From NCBI RefSeq assembly GCF_028009165.1, contig NC_079243.1, forward strand, positions 1,302,001-1,366,000: 64,000 nt of DNA, in the 5' to 3' direction. Numbering within the stretch: position 1 is the first letter of the stretch; the number at the start of each line of letters is the position of its first letter. The notes beneath the pieces are model-generated. The model searched no databases and was not told where the DNA came from. It saw only the letters and a program-made list of their open reading frames with translations. This document shows, piece after piece, positions 23,703 to 34,860 of the stretch. This stretch comes from Akanthomyces muscarius (lineage: Eukaryota > Ascomycota > Sordariomycetes > Hypocreales > Cordycipitaceae). The position numbers and the translations under genes are program-made.

Positions 23703-24293
23703 ATGAATAAGCGCTACGTCGTGGCCAAGCCCGCATTCAAGGCGCACTACGCTGTCGCCGCCGCAGACGGCCAAGACAACTACTACTCAAAATCAAGATC
23801 AAGATCAAGCCCGGCCAGCCACGCCTTACGTTCCATTCCGGAGCCGACAGCAGCGGGCCTCTGGTCGCAGTTTTGCACTTTCAGGCGCCCACCGTCGGTA
23901 TGAAGGTCGGCCTCGGTGACCCCGCCGACATGGCCACGGTCGAATGGGACGACCTCTCGTGCATGAACAAGGCCACGCATGCCAGGTATACCTGGTCTGT
24001 GAATCTTGCAGCGGTGACAGAAACGGGTCTTTTGATGCCAGAGCGGCGGACGTTTACATTGACGCGCACCCGGAACCCGGGCATCGATGGCACGAAGCCG
24101 ACCGCGGCGACGAGGCGCCACTGGAAGCTGTCTGAAGAGAAGCGAGGAGATTATTGCGCTGTTTACGGGGCAGGCCAAGATCGGGCAGTGCGGCACTTTG
24201 GCGATGCATGAAGACTTGGGCGAAAAGTTCCATCGCATGGCGCTCGTCACGTTGATGGGGCTTTTCGAGAGAGCACGATCCGCTGGCGGCTAA
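23703..24293 (+). pseudogene. LURP-one/tubby-C-like small protein, frameshifted twice
   Basis: Three frame segments together spell one plausible protein of about 195 residues. Segment 1 runs from the ATG at 23703 to about 23790. Segment 2 is in the -1 frame (IKIKPGQPRLTFHSG ... VEWDDLS ... RRTFTLTRTRNPGIDG ... RRHWKL), from about 23790 to about 24140. Segment 3 is back in the original frame (EEIIALFTGQAKIGQCGTL ... FERARSAGG), ending at the stop at 24291-24293. The pattern resembles fungal LURP-one/tubby-C-like proteins that bind lipid or act at membranes; this assignment is by eye only. The first shift falls in an AAAA run beside a three-fold ATCAAG repeat, which suits either a real indel or an assembly error. 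As written, translation stops at 23897-23899. I see no intron that repairs it. Confidence 0.5.
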
Positions 24294-24444
24294 CAGAGTT
24301 GGAGTCTGCCTCGGCCGTGCTCGATTCTGTACAAAATCTCTAAATTTGAATATTTCATATACTATTTTGCATTGTGCAATCGTCTGAAGTTTCAAGTACG
24401 GCTGTTCTTATTCCACCGTACTATTCAAATAATGCTTGATCCGC

Positions 24445-26159
24445 CTAAGTCGACTTGAGGCTCTGCTTCGACATGATCGAGGTAAAGGCAGCAAGCGCCG
24501 CCTCGGGCTGGTACGCGGGCACCTCGTGACCAGCCTCATAGACGCGCAGCCAATTCAGGTTGCCCGCCGTCTTGTACTCGCCGTACTTTTTGCCGCCGAC
24601 AGTGTAGTCCTGGATTTCGGCCGAGACAAACGCTTGAGGCGCAATCGACTGAACGGCGTCGTAGTTGCCCATCCAGTTGCAGATCCAGTCTACATTCCGT
24701 CAGTTTGTATCCAAAAAAAAAAAAAAAAGAACAAGGCAAAGTTGCGAATGATAGCTACTTACCAGCATCGCCAGCCCAAACCAGGACATTGACGTTCGAC
24801 TTGATTACTTCGGTCAGAGGCGTGAGGAACGAGCGAGCGCCTGGCAGACAGTGTTAGTTAGTTCTCAGAAGACAGTGAGTGCCACGAAAGAATAAGGGTC
24901 AAATACGTACTGTCATCACCGCCAATGGCGGTTGATCCACAGGAAGAAAAGTTGGATGTAGCGCCAATTGCCTTCTTGACGGATGCGCTAGTGAGGTAGC
25001 TCACAAAGCTGCTGGGCGGGAAGGTGTCGCTGTCGGCGCGAATGTCGTACGCGTCAAACTGGGCCAGCTGCTCGAGCGGGCTCTCAACATACTCACTGCA
25101 CATGTTGCCAGCCTGCGCGCAGGTGTCGTCGGTGCTGGCATCGTCGGTGCAGCCGTCGTACGAGGGCACGCACTTGTTCTTCCAGTCATCGTAGATGGAC
25201 GCGGCGTCGTCGGCGCTCAGCAGGGGGCGGTACTGGTTCTTGACGGCAAAGTCAATGTATGCCTTGTATTGGTTCTCTGCGAGACTTGTCAGGGCTCTCT
25301 ATTGTTCTCCAAGCCTTGTTGGGAAAACTCACTAGGGTCGATCCAGCCATTGTTAATGCCCAGTGCAACGAGGTTAATCTTTTCGCCAGTGACGGTGCCG
25401 GCGTCAATGGCGGCGTTCTGCTGCTCAAAGTAGTACGCGAACTCGGGGCCATAGTGGCCGCCGTACGACTCGGTAAAAAGACCAAAGTCACGCGACTCGT
25501 ACTCGGGGAACTGAGAGAGAAACGCCTGCACCATCTTCCAGACGGCGGGGGCGGCGTGCGGTGTCGAGTCGGCCGCGTTGACGTCGCCGTAGCTGAAGCC
25601 GGCGCCGATGGGCTGGTCAACGTAGAGCTACACCTTGATGAGCAAAGTGATCAACGAAAAAAAAAAAAAATATTTGCCCGTACCATGTTTGCGAAGCTGT
25701 TCCACGAGTATGGGTTCAGCTTGGGCTGCGAGCCGCCGTCGTTGAACGTGCAAGGGCCATTCTCCTGGAAAAGTCCGAGCATGGAGCTGCAGCCGGGACC
25801 GCCATTAAGCCAGAGAGCCAGAGGCGCAGTCTTGGAGTTGTTGCGAGCCTCAAAGAACCACCACCACATGTGCTGGTTGTTACCTGGGACAGGCCTCCAT
25901 CAGCAGCTTGTCCAAGTACGTCAGCGTGCAGGACAGACTCACCGACAGTCTGGTAGCCAGAGTGCTGGTTCACGCCGGGCGTCGTCTCGCAGATGCCCGA
26001 GTTGGACACATACTTGAGGGTGGTGTCCGTGGCAGCGTGCTCAAAGACGTTGTACTGGATGCCATTCTCGGTGCGCTTGTACTGCTTGTTGGTGGCCTCT
26101 TGCGGCAACGCGGCGACGAGCCCGGCCAGGGCGGCGATGGCAAGCTGGACAGATCGCAT
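24445..26159 (-). CDS. Secreted serine carboxypeptidase, S10 family
   Basis: Six exons: 26159-25943, 25883-25684, 25627-25333, 25276-24911, 24840-24763 and 24689-24445. Together they give 1401 nt and 466 residues with all frames matching. The N-terminus is a signal peptide ([19 protein letters not shown]). The family motifs appear in order: [20 protein letters not shown], then TESYGGHYG with catalytic Ser193, WAGDADWICNW with Asp386, and [10 protein letters not shown] with His440. A complete triad means a likely active exopeptidase, removing C-terminal residues from peptides outside the cell or in the vacuole. Two introns carry T runs of about 14 nt (A runs on the plus strand near 24720 and 25665). 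An upstream TATATA lies near 26240. Confidence 0.95.
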
Positions 26160-27559
26160 CGTGCTTGGTGAGATAGAAATGGGCGTGGTGTAAGAAACAC
26201 TGCAAGAAATTCCAAGGTTGATGAGCGGCACATCCCGGATATATGTATTTGAGCACATCATCGGCAACGGGGCCGATGACCTCCGCCACGTTCGCAGTGT
26301 GCCGCTTTCTGAGCCGAGAAGCACCGCAAAAGGCAGTAGTGCGACACTGCCACGGCAGGTGAAGATCGGCTTCGTATTACCGAAATAAGGTCCATTCGTG
26401 AAATACTAAAGGAGCCTATCGTCTTTTGAGAAGCTTGCTGCAATTAAGGTACGTGGCGGCCTGCCTAATGGGGCAGGTCCCCGGCACTTGGGCCCGACTA
26501 CCGTCGCACCGCGCCACTGCGATTATCTCTCGGCATGTCGTAATTAGCAGGCTCCATTTCATGGAATCGAGTGTTGCGTTATTTTTCCTCCCGTCGTGAC
26601 TTTGTTTTAGACCCGCCGTCAGAAAGGACTATGCTGCAAGACGAGAGCTACGCAGCTGAGCTTTATCGCGATTGCTGAAGAGCGTTTCTTAGCTTCTGCA
26701 AAGAGCCACTTTTGGCGCACACTAAGACGATCAGCCCGTGCGTGCTAGATCGCAGCACCAATCTACACGATGCGGCTTGGCAAGAAAAAGGCATCGTCAT
26801 ACTACTTCCACTGGTCTCATCTCGGCGCTTCATCGTCTTCCTCGTCGGGCTCCTCGTCGGACCACAAGAGTGGTATGGATATCTATACGGCAGTGGTGGA
26901 AAAAAGGACTGTGGAAAATGGAGGTATGTGAAGATGTGAGGGGGAACGGTGGAGGGGTATGCAAGTAACGAGGCAGAGCCTGGCGAGCCAACATTCTGGC
27001 TGGCAAACGGAGGACACCATAAGAGCTGAAATCTACACGTGCCACGCACCCACTTCTCGTGCCCCCAAGGGAATGAAACTGCTTCAGAAGAATGCGGTAC
27101 TGTCAGGACGGCTCTGCGACAACAAGGCGCCGCTGCACCACAGTGCACGGTACTGGAACTAAAGCCTGGCCGCATTCTTCGTCTGCCGTGGTTTCTCTTC
27201 TTAAGTATATTGACCGGCTTATATACTTTAACCTTCATCGACTCTACTTAAAATCAGGTGTTTTTGCTCACATAACTCGAGTAGAGGGCGACTACTTACA
27301 AACTCGAGGCACAAGTATTGTTAATGCTCCAACCGGGAAGCCACCGCCTACCCATCTCGTCCATCGACCCAACCAACCCGACAGGGAATAGTAGGCGCGC
27401 TATCTCGCTACGAGATAACCTATTCGAGTTCTGACACTGGAATGGTGAGCAAAGAACCCATTTCTTTCGCTAGAGTGCAGGAGTGGGATAGCAAGACAAT
27501 ACACGTCCTTTATCCTTAATGCTTTGAAACACATTACGATAGTTTCGCGGGCAGATATA
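26160..27559. other. Intergenic region at the edge of the AT-rich block
   Basis: About 1.4 kb. The first part must contain the carboxypeptidase promoter. No gene is supported. A hairpin (TATCTCG, 3-nt loop, CGAGATA at 27401-27417) lies close to where composition turns AT-rich. Sequence after about 27430 becomes increasingly TA-rich. Confidence 0.45.
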
Positions 27560-27996
27560 AAAGATAGTTATAAGTAGCTTATTATAGTTTGCTAGAAGCT
27601 AGGTAGCGGTAGATACTAGGACTAAGTAATAAATAATAGCTAAGTAACTAATTTAACTATCTTAGACTTTAGCTAATATATATTTTAAAATATAAAATAG
27701 CTATAAGCTTTACTTTAGTAAGGGGAGAATAGCTAAGAGCTTAATATAAGAAGCTAAAATAAGATTTATAGTATAAAGAGCCTAGTATATAGTCTATATA
27801 GGCGATCTACTTATAAGACCCTTTATAGTTCTTCCTAGTACTTTTACTTATTAGCTATCTTATTTACTTCTAGTTTCTTTTTATATAAAGGGTTAATAAC
27901 TTACTCCTTATATATATTATACTACTTAAGAAAAGTTTATAAATTAAAAGTGTCTTATTCCTTTAAATTAATATCCTAACTATTCTATAAGTATAG

Positions 27997-28451
27997 TGTG
28001 ATTCTAGGACTATAAACACTAAAGGAAAGCTATACGCCTACTTATAAAATACTCTATATGCTCTAATATTAAGGTATTACTCCTATAAGGGTGGTATATT
28101 AAGTATTAGTATAATAGAGTGCACTTTTAAGTGATTAATTATAATCTTTAAGAATTAAGTTAATTTAGGTTAAGTTACTTTATATAAGTTAATTTTAGGT
28201 CTTATAGGTTATAGTAAGGGCCTTAATATTAAGTTATTATTATAGGTTAAAAGAGGATACCTAGAAGGGTAATTCTTACCTATAAAAGTAAGGCTTTATA
28301 ATTAATTAATTATAGTATTTTAAAAAAAGATATTATATTAGGGAAAAAAGGTTAAATTCTTACTACCTATAATAGGGTATTAGGCTTTTATAGTTATAAT
28401 ATAAGGGTGCTATAGCGCGTCTATATTAAGCGCGTTATCTAGTATTATAAT
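27997..28451 (+). repeat. 455-bp repeat, copy A
   Basis: Full-length copy, starting TGTGATTCTAGGA and ending TAGTATTATAAT. Copy C (40993-41446) matches it end to end in the opposite orientation, with differences mostly of the C-to-T/G-to-A kind. Copy A keeps GCGCG words that are ATATA in copy C, so A is the less mutated copy. If RIP is reversed in thought, both ends read TGTGAT ... ATCACA, which fits a solo long terminal repeat. That class assignment is inference. Confidence 0.7.
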
Positions 28452-29049
28452 ATTAGGATAGCTACCTAAGTGTAGCTTAATATGTCTAGTTATAATATCC
28501 CTACTTAATAAACTTGTAACGTGTATACTAAGATATGATTTACTATAAGCTATTTATACTTAATATGTTAAGGAGCGTATAGTATAGTATATAGCCCTTA
28601 GGAAGTATTAGGACTAACTAGATCTATTATAAGGTATAAGGATTACCTTTATACTATAATAAATAGAGCTATAAGTGGTATTTAGACTATAAATAAATAT
28701 TAAAGAATTATAGAATAGTATTAGGTATTAGAGACTAGATAAAGGAGGAAATAATAGTATATCTCAACTAAAATAAGTAAGAAGATAAATAGGTAAAAAC
28801 TAAGATAGCTATAAAACTATATAGTAACCCTAAAGCTTAGAAGAGAAGGGGTATAAAGTATATATAGAAGTATATTAAGAAAGATACTAAGGAGTAGGAA
28901 GCCCTTTACTCACTAAATACTAGTAAAAATATAGTAATAGAGGATTATATAATTGTTAAGTCCTAGTTAAACTAAGAATAATAATATAACTATAGTTATA
29001 TATAGTGTAGTTAGTTTAAATCCTACTAGAGAGTAGGGTATTCACACTA

Positions 29050-29290
29050 TGTTTAGTAATTTTCGCGGGATCCCGCGAGGTCTAAAGTCATAAGGCCCTA
29101 CGAACCTAGGCGCTGCGTTGTATTTGCAATCCAGCCTTATCAGAATGAAAGGGGGAAGAGCCAGCGACTAGGCTGCAAATGCCGGGAGCAGATATAAAGG
29201 GCGATTATATAGTCAACTCGGGGTATATACCAGGGTATCCCCGTCAATCTCATTACTCTCTATGAAACTTATTGCGCTATTACTACTAGC
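29050..29290. other. GC-normal island inside block 1 (possible LTR)
   Basis: About 240 bp of balanced composition surrounded by RIP-like DNA. It contains a 16-bp perfect palindrome (29063-29078, around CGCGGGATCCCGCG) and a TATA-like GATATAAAGGGCG near 29193-29206. It may be a terminal repeat too short or too unique for RIP. No coding sequence is visible. Confidence 0.4.
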
Positions 29291-29853
29291 AGCCCTATAA
29301 TAGTGTAAGATATATATAGATTAAATTTACTTAAATATACTACTAAGACCCTTACTCACTTCACTTTACTAGCTTAATAGTACACTTATAATACGCAATT
29401 AGACATTTATACTATAAAGTACACTCTCACACTTTTATATACCACTACTATATCTATAAGCGTTATTATAAACTAGATAGACTATAGTAATAGAATAGTA
29501 TATAAGTCTTACACCTTAACCTACTCTAATAACATTCCTATATATTAGAGATTTATCACTATACTACCACCTAATAATAACTAGTACTAGCTATTTCTAA
29601 AGAAGTGCGGTAAGACTAGAAATAATATACCTAGTATTAGTTAGATCTAAATTAAAAATGTCTATAATAAGGTTAATCTATAGTAATATCTAAAATTCTA
29701 GTTGATCTAGTACTATAAAGAGTGTAACTAGAGGGTAATAAAGACTTTAAGTGTAGATAAATAGCTCTATAACTAATCTAAGTTACTAAAAAAAGCCTAT
29801 ATATATTATAATTATATCTTTTAGACTAAAAACTAAAGAAACTATAATACTAT

Positions 29854-30043
29854 TATAATTCTAGGAATATAAATACTAAGTAAAGCTATATACTAACTTA
29901 TAGAAATATTCTATATACTCTAATATTAAGGTATTACTCTTATAAGGGTTATATATTAAATATTAGTATAGTAAAAGGCACTTTTAAGTAATTAATTATA
30001 ATCTTTAAAAATTAAGTTAATTTAAATTAAGTTACTCTATATA
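29854..30043 (+). repeat. 455-bp repeat, copy B (truncated)
   Basis: Matches the first 190 bp or so of copies A and C in the same orientation as A. Homology stops exactly at the TA where the pogo-like element begins (30042-30043). I do not see the remaining 265 bp resume after the element's right end. Confidence 0.65.
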
Positions 30044-31902
30044 ATGTAGTTTATAAACGAGTAGGCCACCTAAGTGAGTAGGCCACCTTTTAGGACCTTA
30101 TAATAAAAAATATACTTTAATAAACTAAAATAAAATCTAGTTAATAAAAATTAATTATAATTATCTAAAGAAGTAATTTCTATTACCTTTTTATATATCC
30201 TAGAATTATAGCTAATTTTATTATAATTACTATAACACTAATAGTATAGCTTAGGCTATACTAATAGACCTAGACTTTTAGACTTATTATATCTTCTTTT
30301 ACCCTTCTCTTATAACTAAGTAGCTAAATTTTTACTAGCTTTTAGAGTAAGAGATCTTCTAGTCTATAAGCGTTTTTTTATAAATATTAGTACTAAGAAA
30401 GTTATATATTTACTACCTCTAGCTTATTAATTTATTCTTATATTAGTACTATCTATTATATTACTTTTATTATATACTTTAATAACTAAAAGATATTTAT
30501 AATAATTTCACTTAAAGAGCTACTTTAATAGATCCTTATCCTTTTTTTAATATATTCTATTTAAGATAGAGTTTCTATTAGGTTATTAGGGGTTTTTAGA
30601 AGCTAAAGAAGTTCTTAACTATTAATAGTACTAAAAGGCGATAAAGTCTATAACTTTATATTAAACTATAAAATAATATATTCTAGATTAAAAGGATAAA
30701 TCTTAGTACCTTAAAAACTACTAAGGATATTTAATTTAGTTATAAAAGCTTTATATACTAAGTAAACTATAAGGAAAAATTCTTCCTTTATAATATAGGT
30801 AATCTTAGTATATATTAGATTATTAATTATATTACTATATATATATTTTAATAGCTAAAAATAGGTAATATCTAATAGTTAGAGTATATATAATAAATAA
30901 ATAGGTATATATAATATAATTATATTATTTACCTTATAATATAGCTTAAAATCTATAAAGTAATAGCTTTTATACCTATTAAGGATTAATAGTTTATATT
31001 TACTAATTCTTTTAGTCTTTATATATAAATTAAAATACTTAAGCTATTCTAAGCACTTTTTATTTATAATCTATCTATTTTTAGTAATAAAAATAGCCTA
31101 ATTATAAGGTAAGGGGCTATTTTTATACTAAAAAGAGAGGTAGGTTTTACCTATAATAATAATAAATAGAGGAATAATAATACTAGTTATACTAATACAC
31201 TCTATTATTATTACCTAAGTATAATTTCCTTATTATATTTTCTAACCTTTTTAATATCTTTCTATACCTATAATAATTATTTTAGATAATATTTAGCCTA
31301 TTATAAAGCCTATCTTATTAAAGTTATAAATCTCCCCCTTTTATATATTATATTTTATAATAGTGTTTTTTATAGGCTAAAACTAGTCTTAATATTACTT
31401 TAGATCTTTATATTAGACTCTTTAATAGTTAATTTAATATAATAAACGTGTAATAAGTTCTAAGTGTTATCTAATAAAGTTTATAGACTAGTACCTCCTA
31501 ACTAGAATATTATATTTAAGCTCTAATAGGCAGTTAGTTATAGCTTCTATATTATATAAATAAAGTAGCTAAGATTATATATTTAGATTAAAAATATACT
31601 AAATAAAGAGATCTTTTTCTTTATTTATTAATTTTAAGAGTATATTATTATATTAGCTTAACTTAGTTATTCTTATTAATAATATATTAGTATTATTTAT
31701 AGTATATTATAGATATAAGCTATACTTTAAAGTGATAGTATAGGGTCTTTTTTTAAAGCCTTAAGGGCGTTAATAATATCTTTTTTATTTAGAGTTAAAA
31801 CTATTTTATCCTATTAAGTTAGTAGAGTTTAAATATAGTTAATTAAAAAATAACATAAAGTGGCCTACTTACTTAGGTAGCTTACTTACTTATAAACTAT
31901 AT
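30044..31902. mobile_element. Decayed pogo/Fot1-like DNA transposon
   Basis: A 1.86-kb element with terminal inverted repeats of about 45 bp. The left end starts ATGTAGTTTATAA and holds two direct copies of GAGTAGGCCACC. The right end is the same motif inverted with C-to-T/G-to-A changes. TA dinucleotides flank both ends (30042-30043, 31903-31904), as expected for Tc1/mariner-superfamily insertion. The length fits pogo/Fot1 elements. The interior is too mutated for me to read a transposase, so the class rests on ends, target site and size. Confidence 0.65.
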
Positions 31903-32265
31903 TAATCTTTTTAATAAGTTAAATAAAAAAAACTAAAAATTAGCTTTAAATTTTAAATTTCTTTAATAACTTATTAAAACTTTTAATTATATTTTATTTT
32001 TAATTATATATAAGTAAAAAGTTATTAATAAAAGCCTATTATAATAAATTTAAAGTTTTAACTATTTTAAATTAAAGAATATAATTTTTAAAAAGAATTA
32101 TAAAAAGAATTAAACTTAGTTATTATTAACTATTATATAAGTAGAATTTATTTTATTTATAATTAATACTACTTTTCTATAAGGAGTCTAATACCTTATT
32201 ATACTTAAGTAAAAACATTAGCTATTTTAACCTTATCTTTATAGAGTTGTTTTACTTTTAGAGAA

Positions 32266-32320
32266 TAAGTGGGGCAAAACACGCCGCTCGCTTATTAACC
32301 GCGTTAATTATCTTTTTTTA
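32266..32320. repeat. GC-bearing stretch resembling a transposon end
   Basis: A short run (GTGGGGCAAAACACGCC and following) of normal composition within block 1. It looks like the terminus of a DNA transposon, but I found no inverted partner nearby. Confidence 0.25.
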
Positions 32321-33080
32321 ACTTTAAAATAAATCTAATTTATTATTATACTTCTTTCTAAGTAAAAAAGGTTTCTTCTTAAATATATAAATATTATTTC
32401 CTAGTTAAATTAGGGGGGCCTAAGTAGTATAATAAGGTAGGTTTTTTATACCTTATAGGGCTTAGAGTTATTTTTATATTACCCTTATTTTAGCTTATAT
32501 AAGTATATTCTACTTTTATAGTATTTTATTTTATTCTTAAAAAGAATAGTATTTATTTAAAGGCTCTTTATAAGTTAAATAGTCTTCTATTTTATATTCT
32601 TTTAGTAAAGAGAGTTAATTATTATAGATTATCTTTAAGATATTTATAAATATGTATTATAATTATTATTAACTCTCTTAAGAAAAAGAAAGAGAAGAAA
32701 TAGGAAGATAGTAAGCTCTTTCTATTTTATAGTAGTTTAGGTTTTATATAAAGTTAGTATAGATTTTAGCTAGGGTCTTAGTAAAGTTAACCTAAAGCTC
32801 GGCTAGCTAACACTTAACCTATACTATCTTAGTTATAATAGTGGGCTAAAGTCTAGTACCTTTATTACTACCTTTAAACTTCTTTATATAATATTATATA
32901 TAAGAGATAGGCTAATATTTTAGGAAATTAAGGGTTTATAGCCTAGTATTAATAGTAATATATAAATATAGTCTAAAATAGTACTCTATTTATTATATAG
33001 TACTAAAATTAAGTAAAATAGATTAATACTTACGTCCTTATAAGCTAATTGTCCGCTTAAATTATATTAGGTTGATAGTA

Positions 33081-33679
33081 GAATGTTCTTAATACACTAC
33101 CACTAAGACTAGACGTTAATTTCTTAAGATACTCCCTTATACCCTCTAAAAGCCACTTTCCGAGTAACACAGTAGCTCCTCCCTCCGCCGCGGACTTCTA
33201 TTACCCTATAGCTTTTCTTATAGACGTGCTAGATAACTGAAAAATGGTTGTCGACCTTACCTCTTGCAAGTAACGGCTGGCCAACATCGCTACGGCGCCA
33301 ACACCGCGGTTTTCGCTATTATCTTTGGTGGGTTGGCGAAGTCTCGCGTATAAAACAAGCAGTTCCTCTAGCCAATATAATAATCAATCAGTTAACTACC
33401 CTAATACTTAAAGCTAGACAGCCTATATATAGTGGCAATCTATAGTCGGTAGTCTATAGTCTTAAGTAACACTTTTAGCTATCAGTCATTATAGGCAGCG
33501 GTAATAATAGGCACCAACCTACACAACATTATAAAACCCTAGGGCGCTATAAAGTTAAAATGCAGCCTATAGGTTTTTCTAATAGCACTATAGTCCCGGC
33601 GAACCTATAAAAAGAAAACTTATAAGAATTTTGTTAGATTTAGTATAAATCTATATAAGCTATATAGTATTAGCACTTT
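33081..33679. other. Transition region after block 1
   Basis: About 600 bp of mixed composition with patches of normal GC (33170-33340) between TA-rich stretches. A short frame at 33248-33445 has no family features. No gene is supported. Confidence 0.4.
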
Positions 33680-34035
33680 TTAGCGTATAGCATCGGTGTC
33701 GTTTACATACAAGTTGATACCGAGATAGTGACAGACGCGGATAGCCTCGCGCTTAGAGCCAAAATACAGCTGTCCAGCAAATACATTCAAACCGATAGCA
33801 AACTGCGGAGGCACATATATGTCCCGCTGCTCCGGGACCGTGTACAAGTCCAGAGCATCCAGCGCACGATAGCCCTGGTTCGGCCCGGCGCGTACAGACA
33901 TAAGGCTACGCTGGTGGATTTCTGGAGCGCCGGCAGCAGCATCTGTGCCTCTTAGGGGCTAATCACCATCATGGTGTCAATGGCAGGCGCGTGGAAGTGC
34001 GGAGGGCTCACCAAAATCCACTGCACAGGCCGCTG
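33680..34035 (-). pseudogene. Relic of a DUF3638-family C-terminus
   Basis: Reading the minus strand from about 34035 gives PVQWILVSPP ... MMVISP, then an in-frame TAA, then EAQMLLPALQKSTSVAL. A frameshift follows near 33895, then QGYRALDALDLYTVPEQR and FAGQLYFGS to the stop at 33680. The left-edge gene has the same order near its C-terminus: PVQWILTT, LLIVSPYEVQQLLP, LYKVSRVKE and FSGQLYLSS. The stop replaces the Tyr of SPYE. This is a fragment of a paralogue with at least one stop and one frameshift; the rest of that gene is not visible. Confidence 0.75.
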
Positions 34036-34280
34036 CGTGCAGCAGCTGCGCGCTAATTGAGACAGAACTGTTTCTGCTCAATTGGCAGTTTTTTGCTGAG
34101 CGCGGCTTCCGGCAGCGGAGAGCCATTTGTGTGGAGTTTACAAACAGTTTGCGCTGCTTGGGCGAATTCTTCGTCTCTCAGTCGCCGGCTGAGAGCGCCT
34201 CCAAGCCCTTAGTATCGCTCGTCGATCTTCAAATAATAGAAGTGAGCGAGTTTTATGTAGGTTTGGATGGATCTACCCAG

Positions 34281-34610
34281 CTATCTCCGGATCGCAGTTT
34301 CAAGGGTCAGCCGTGGCCTAAGGCTGCAGGGGATCTTCCTGCAGCAGAAAGGGTGGGGTGGAGACTTCCGCCGCCCAAATGGGCAGTTAATCATGGCGAC
34401 TTCGTGTTTGAAGCGCTCGTGGTAGTCGGCGAAGTGTCCATTTTGTGTTCTGGCGGCTAGGAGATATCCTAGCTGCCGTCGTTGAAGTGTCAGCTTAAGG
34501 AGCTTCTCAAACTCAGCCTTCAGTTTGAGTCTGTGATAGCTCTCCCAGTCTACTGTCTCCCACCACTGCTGGAAAGCAAGAGGGAGTACGCTCCGTGTGT
34601 GGCGCTAGCA
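34281..34610 (-). mobile_element. LINE-type retrotransposon remnant, 3' coding end
   Basis: An open stretch on the minus strand reads FQQWWETVDWESYHRL, then LGYLLAARTQNGHFADYHERF, then NCPFGRRKSPPHPFCCRK. This is the conserved tail seen after the RNase H region of fungal non-LTR reverse-transcriptase polyproteins: WWE, LLAARSGHGDFA, YHxRF, and a Cys/His cluster CxxGxxKxPxHFxxCR. Upstream reverse transcriptase and downstream sequence are absent, so it is a fragment. Confidence 0.6.
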
Positions 34611-34719
34611 GTAGGACACTGTTACCAGCATGGCAGATTCCCCCTTGCAAGTTCATTTTTTTAAACGCTAGGGTAGAGGCGAGTAACGCGACCGAGAAAG
34701 TGCATTTGATGCCGGCTAA

Positions 34720-34860
34720 TTATACATTGTTTTGTGCGGCCATCTGCCTACCGTGCTGGGTTCTCATGTGCCTCGTCAGGCTACTCCGATACGCAGTACC
34801 TTTGATGGCCATATTTGTCTGGCACAATGGTACATTGCAGTACCACCGTTTTGCTCTGAG
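34720..34860 (-). pseudogene. C2H2 zinc-finger fragment
   Basis: A 46-codon stretch bounded by stops reads WYCNVPLC, then SSLTRHMRTQH. The C-x4-C ... H-x4-H spacing and the LTRHMRTQH helix are typical of a single C2H2 finger. The loop between the second Cys and first His is 17 residues, longer than the usual 12. There is no start codon and no flanking coding sequence, so it is probably a relic. Confidence 0.4.

Larger units (their letters stand above)
27560..33080. repeat. RIP-like AT-rich block 1
   Basis: About 5.5 kb dominated by TA dinucleotides and nearly devoid of CG and CA, with stop codons in every frame and no usable open frame. This is the pattern left by RIP acting on duplicated DNA in ascomycetes. 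Recognisable pieces inside are two copies of a 455-bp repeat (27997-28451 and a truncated one from 29854), a GC-normal island (29050-29290), a pogo-like element (30044-31902) and a short GC-bearing stretch at 32266-32320. It probably represents several nested or adjacent decayed transposons. Confidence 0.85.

Noticed and set aside
27560..33080. A centromere-like or mitochondrial insertion explanation for the AT-rich block
   Set aside because: Repeat copies and transposon ends with C-to-T/G-to-A differences fit RIP better, and no mitochondrial gene sequence is visible.
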